64,000 bases of DNA from an uncultured Arachnia sp. (GTDB lineage Bacteria; Actinomycetota; Actinomycetes; Propionibacteriales; Propionibacteriaceae), in assembly GCA_947493705.1 (NCBI GenBank), contig CANLSH010000002.1, positions 1 to 64,000 of the forward strand. The letters run 5' to 3'. Numbering within the stretch: position 1 is the stretch's first letter; every line of letters begins with the position of its first letter. Shown one piece after another: positions 63,545 through 64,000 of the stretch. Both the position numbers and the translations under genes were made by a program. Below the pieces are notes generated by a model. That model had not been told where the DNA came from and did no database searches. It saw nothing but the letters and a program-made list of their open reading frames with translations.

Positions 63545-64000
63545 CCGGCCAACCTGGGGTCGTCCTGCATCACACCCGTGACGTGGCCTGCGGCGTCCAC
63601 GACGATGTGGCGGCCATTGCGTCTCTCGGTACGCAGACGACGCCGATCCCCGCCAATGAAGTCGGCCACGAAGTCATCCGCCGGGTTCAACATGATGTCA
63701 GCCGGACTGCCGTTCTGCGCCACCTCGGCGCCCGTGCGCAACACCAGCACCTTCTGGCCCAGGAGGAAAGCCTCATCCACATCATGCGTCACGAACAGGA
63801 TGGTCTTGGCCAACTCTTGCTGCAGACGCAGGAGTTCGGTCTGCAGTTCGGCTCGCACCACCGGGTCAACGGCTCCGAAGGGTTCGTCCATCAACAAAAT
63901 GTTGGGGTCCGAGGCGAGCGCGCGGGCCACTCCGATGCGTTGGCGCTGGCCTCCGGAGAGCTGGCTGGGGTAGCGCTTGGCCACGCTGGAGGGTAGGCCC
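63541..64000 (-). CDS. osmoprotectant ABC transporter ATPase (partial, runs off right edge)
   Basis: The C-terminal 153 codons of an ATPase are present. The signature LSGGQRQRIGVARALASDP, Walker B ILLMDEPFGAVDP and H-loop FVTHDVDEAFLLGQK are visible; Walker A lies beyond the window. A short region after the motor (NGRHIVVDAAGHVTGVMQDD) may be a CBS remnant for osmolarity control. It belongs with the two permeases and the binding protein. Confidence 0.92.
   Translation of the reverse strand, partial: GLPSSVAKRYPSQLSGGQRQRIGVARALASDPNILLMDEPFGAVDPVVRAELQTELLRLQQELAKTILFVTHDVDEAFLLGQKVLVLRTGAEVAQNGSPADIMLNPADDFVADFIGGDRRRLRTERRNGRHIVVDAAGHVTGVMQDDPRLAG

Overview
The window is a high-GC chromosomal segment of a Gram-positive actinomycete. 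It carries the replication-origin neighbourhood in the standard actinobacterial order parB-parA-rsmG-jag-yidC-yidD-rnpA-rpmH | dnaA-dnaN-(SNF2 helicase)-recF-dciA-gyrB-gyrA-DUF3566-tRNA-Ile. GTG starts, four-base ATGA/GTGA overlaps, a SURF1-like protein, a DUF3817 protein and a DUF3566 gene after gyrA all fit Actinomycetota. The gene mix (phosphoketolase, GH15 glycosidase, SorC/GlpD, Dps, katA with its own Fur) suggests the Propionibacteriales, perhaps Propionibacteriaceae. That family-level guess is inference only.

Region 1 (1-25.9 kb) is a metabolic and accessory flank. It starts with a 5'-truncated IS21-type transposase abutting an NmrA-like reductase and a DUF5996 gene broken by one amber codon. 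Then come a pirin/GNAT/UBP-zinc-finger group and yceI on the minus strand, and an unusual GT4-GT1-NCS2 permease operon. After these lie glpD facing a SorC-type regulator, a CaCA cation exchanger, a 3-hydroxyisobutyryl-CoA hydrolase-like protein, and a GH15 glycosidase divergent from a short G6PD-like protein. The Fur-katA couple, a DUF3253 protein and a TetR/DHA2 efflux pair with a translationally coupled leader ORF follow. The region ends in a low-density stretch with an IS481 remnant, an unknown membrane protein and a streptomycin-kinase-like phosphotransferase.

Region 2 (26-41.6 kb) is the origin core. trxB-trxA-membrane protein-aminotransferase-ddl-SURF1 read rightwards towards DUF3817/parB/parA, which read leftwards. 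Two parS sites (14-bp core GTTTCACGTGAAAC) lie in parA and in the unusually long parA-rsmG gap. The rsmG-to-rpmH block reads leftwards and dnaA-dnaN rightwards. DnaA boxes occur on both sides of dnaA.

Region 3 (41.7-57.5 kb) holds a SWIM-SNF2 helicase, recF-dciA, a decayed VapB-like antitoxin, an AGCS symporter, phosphoketolase, gyrB-gyrA-DUF3566 and tRNA-Ile(GAT).

Region 4 (57.5-64 kb) holds an intact Phd-VapC module with a palindromic operator, deoD with an MFS transporter, dps, and a glycine-betaine/osmolyte ABC importer whose ATPase runs off the right edge.

The most unusual non-coding signal is a pair of tandem-repeat arrays, both with a 43-bp period and in the same orientation. One lies in the dnaA-dnaN (oriC) gap and the other just upstream of recF. 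They share about 28 bp of each unit but have different centres.
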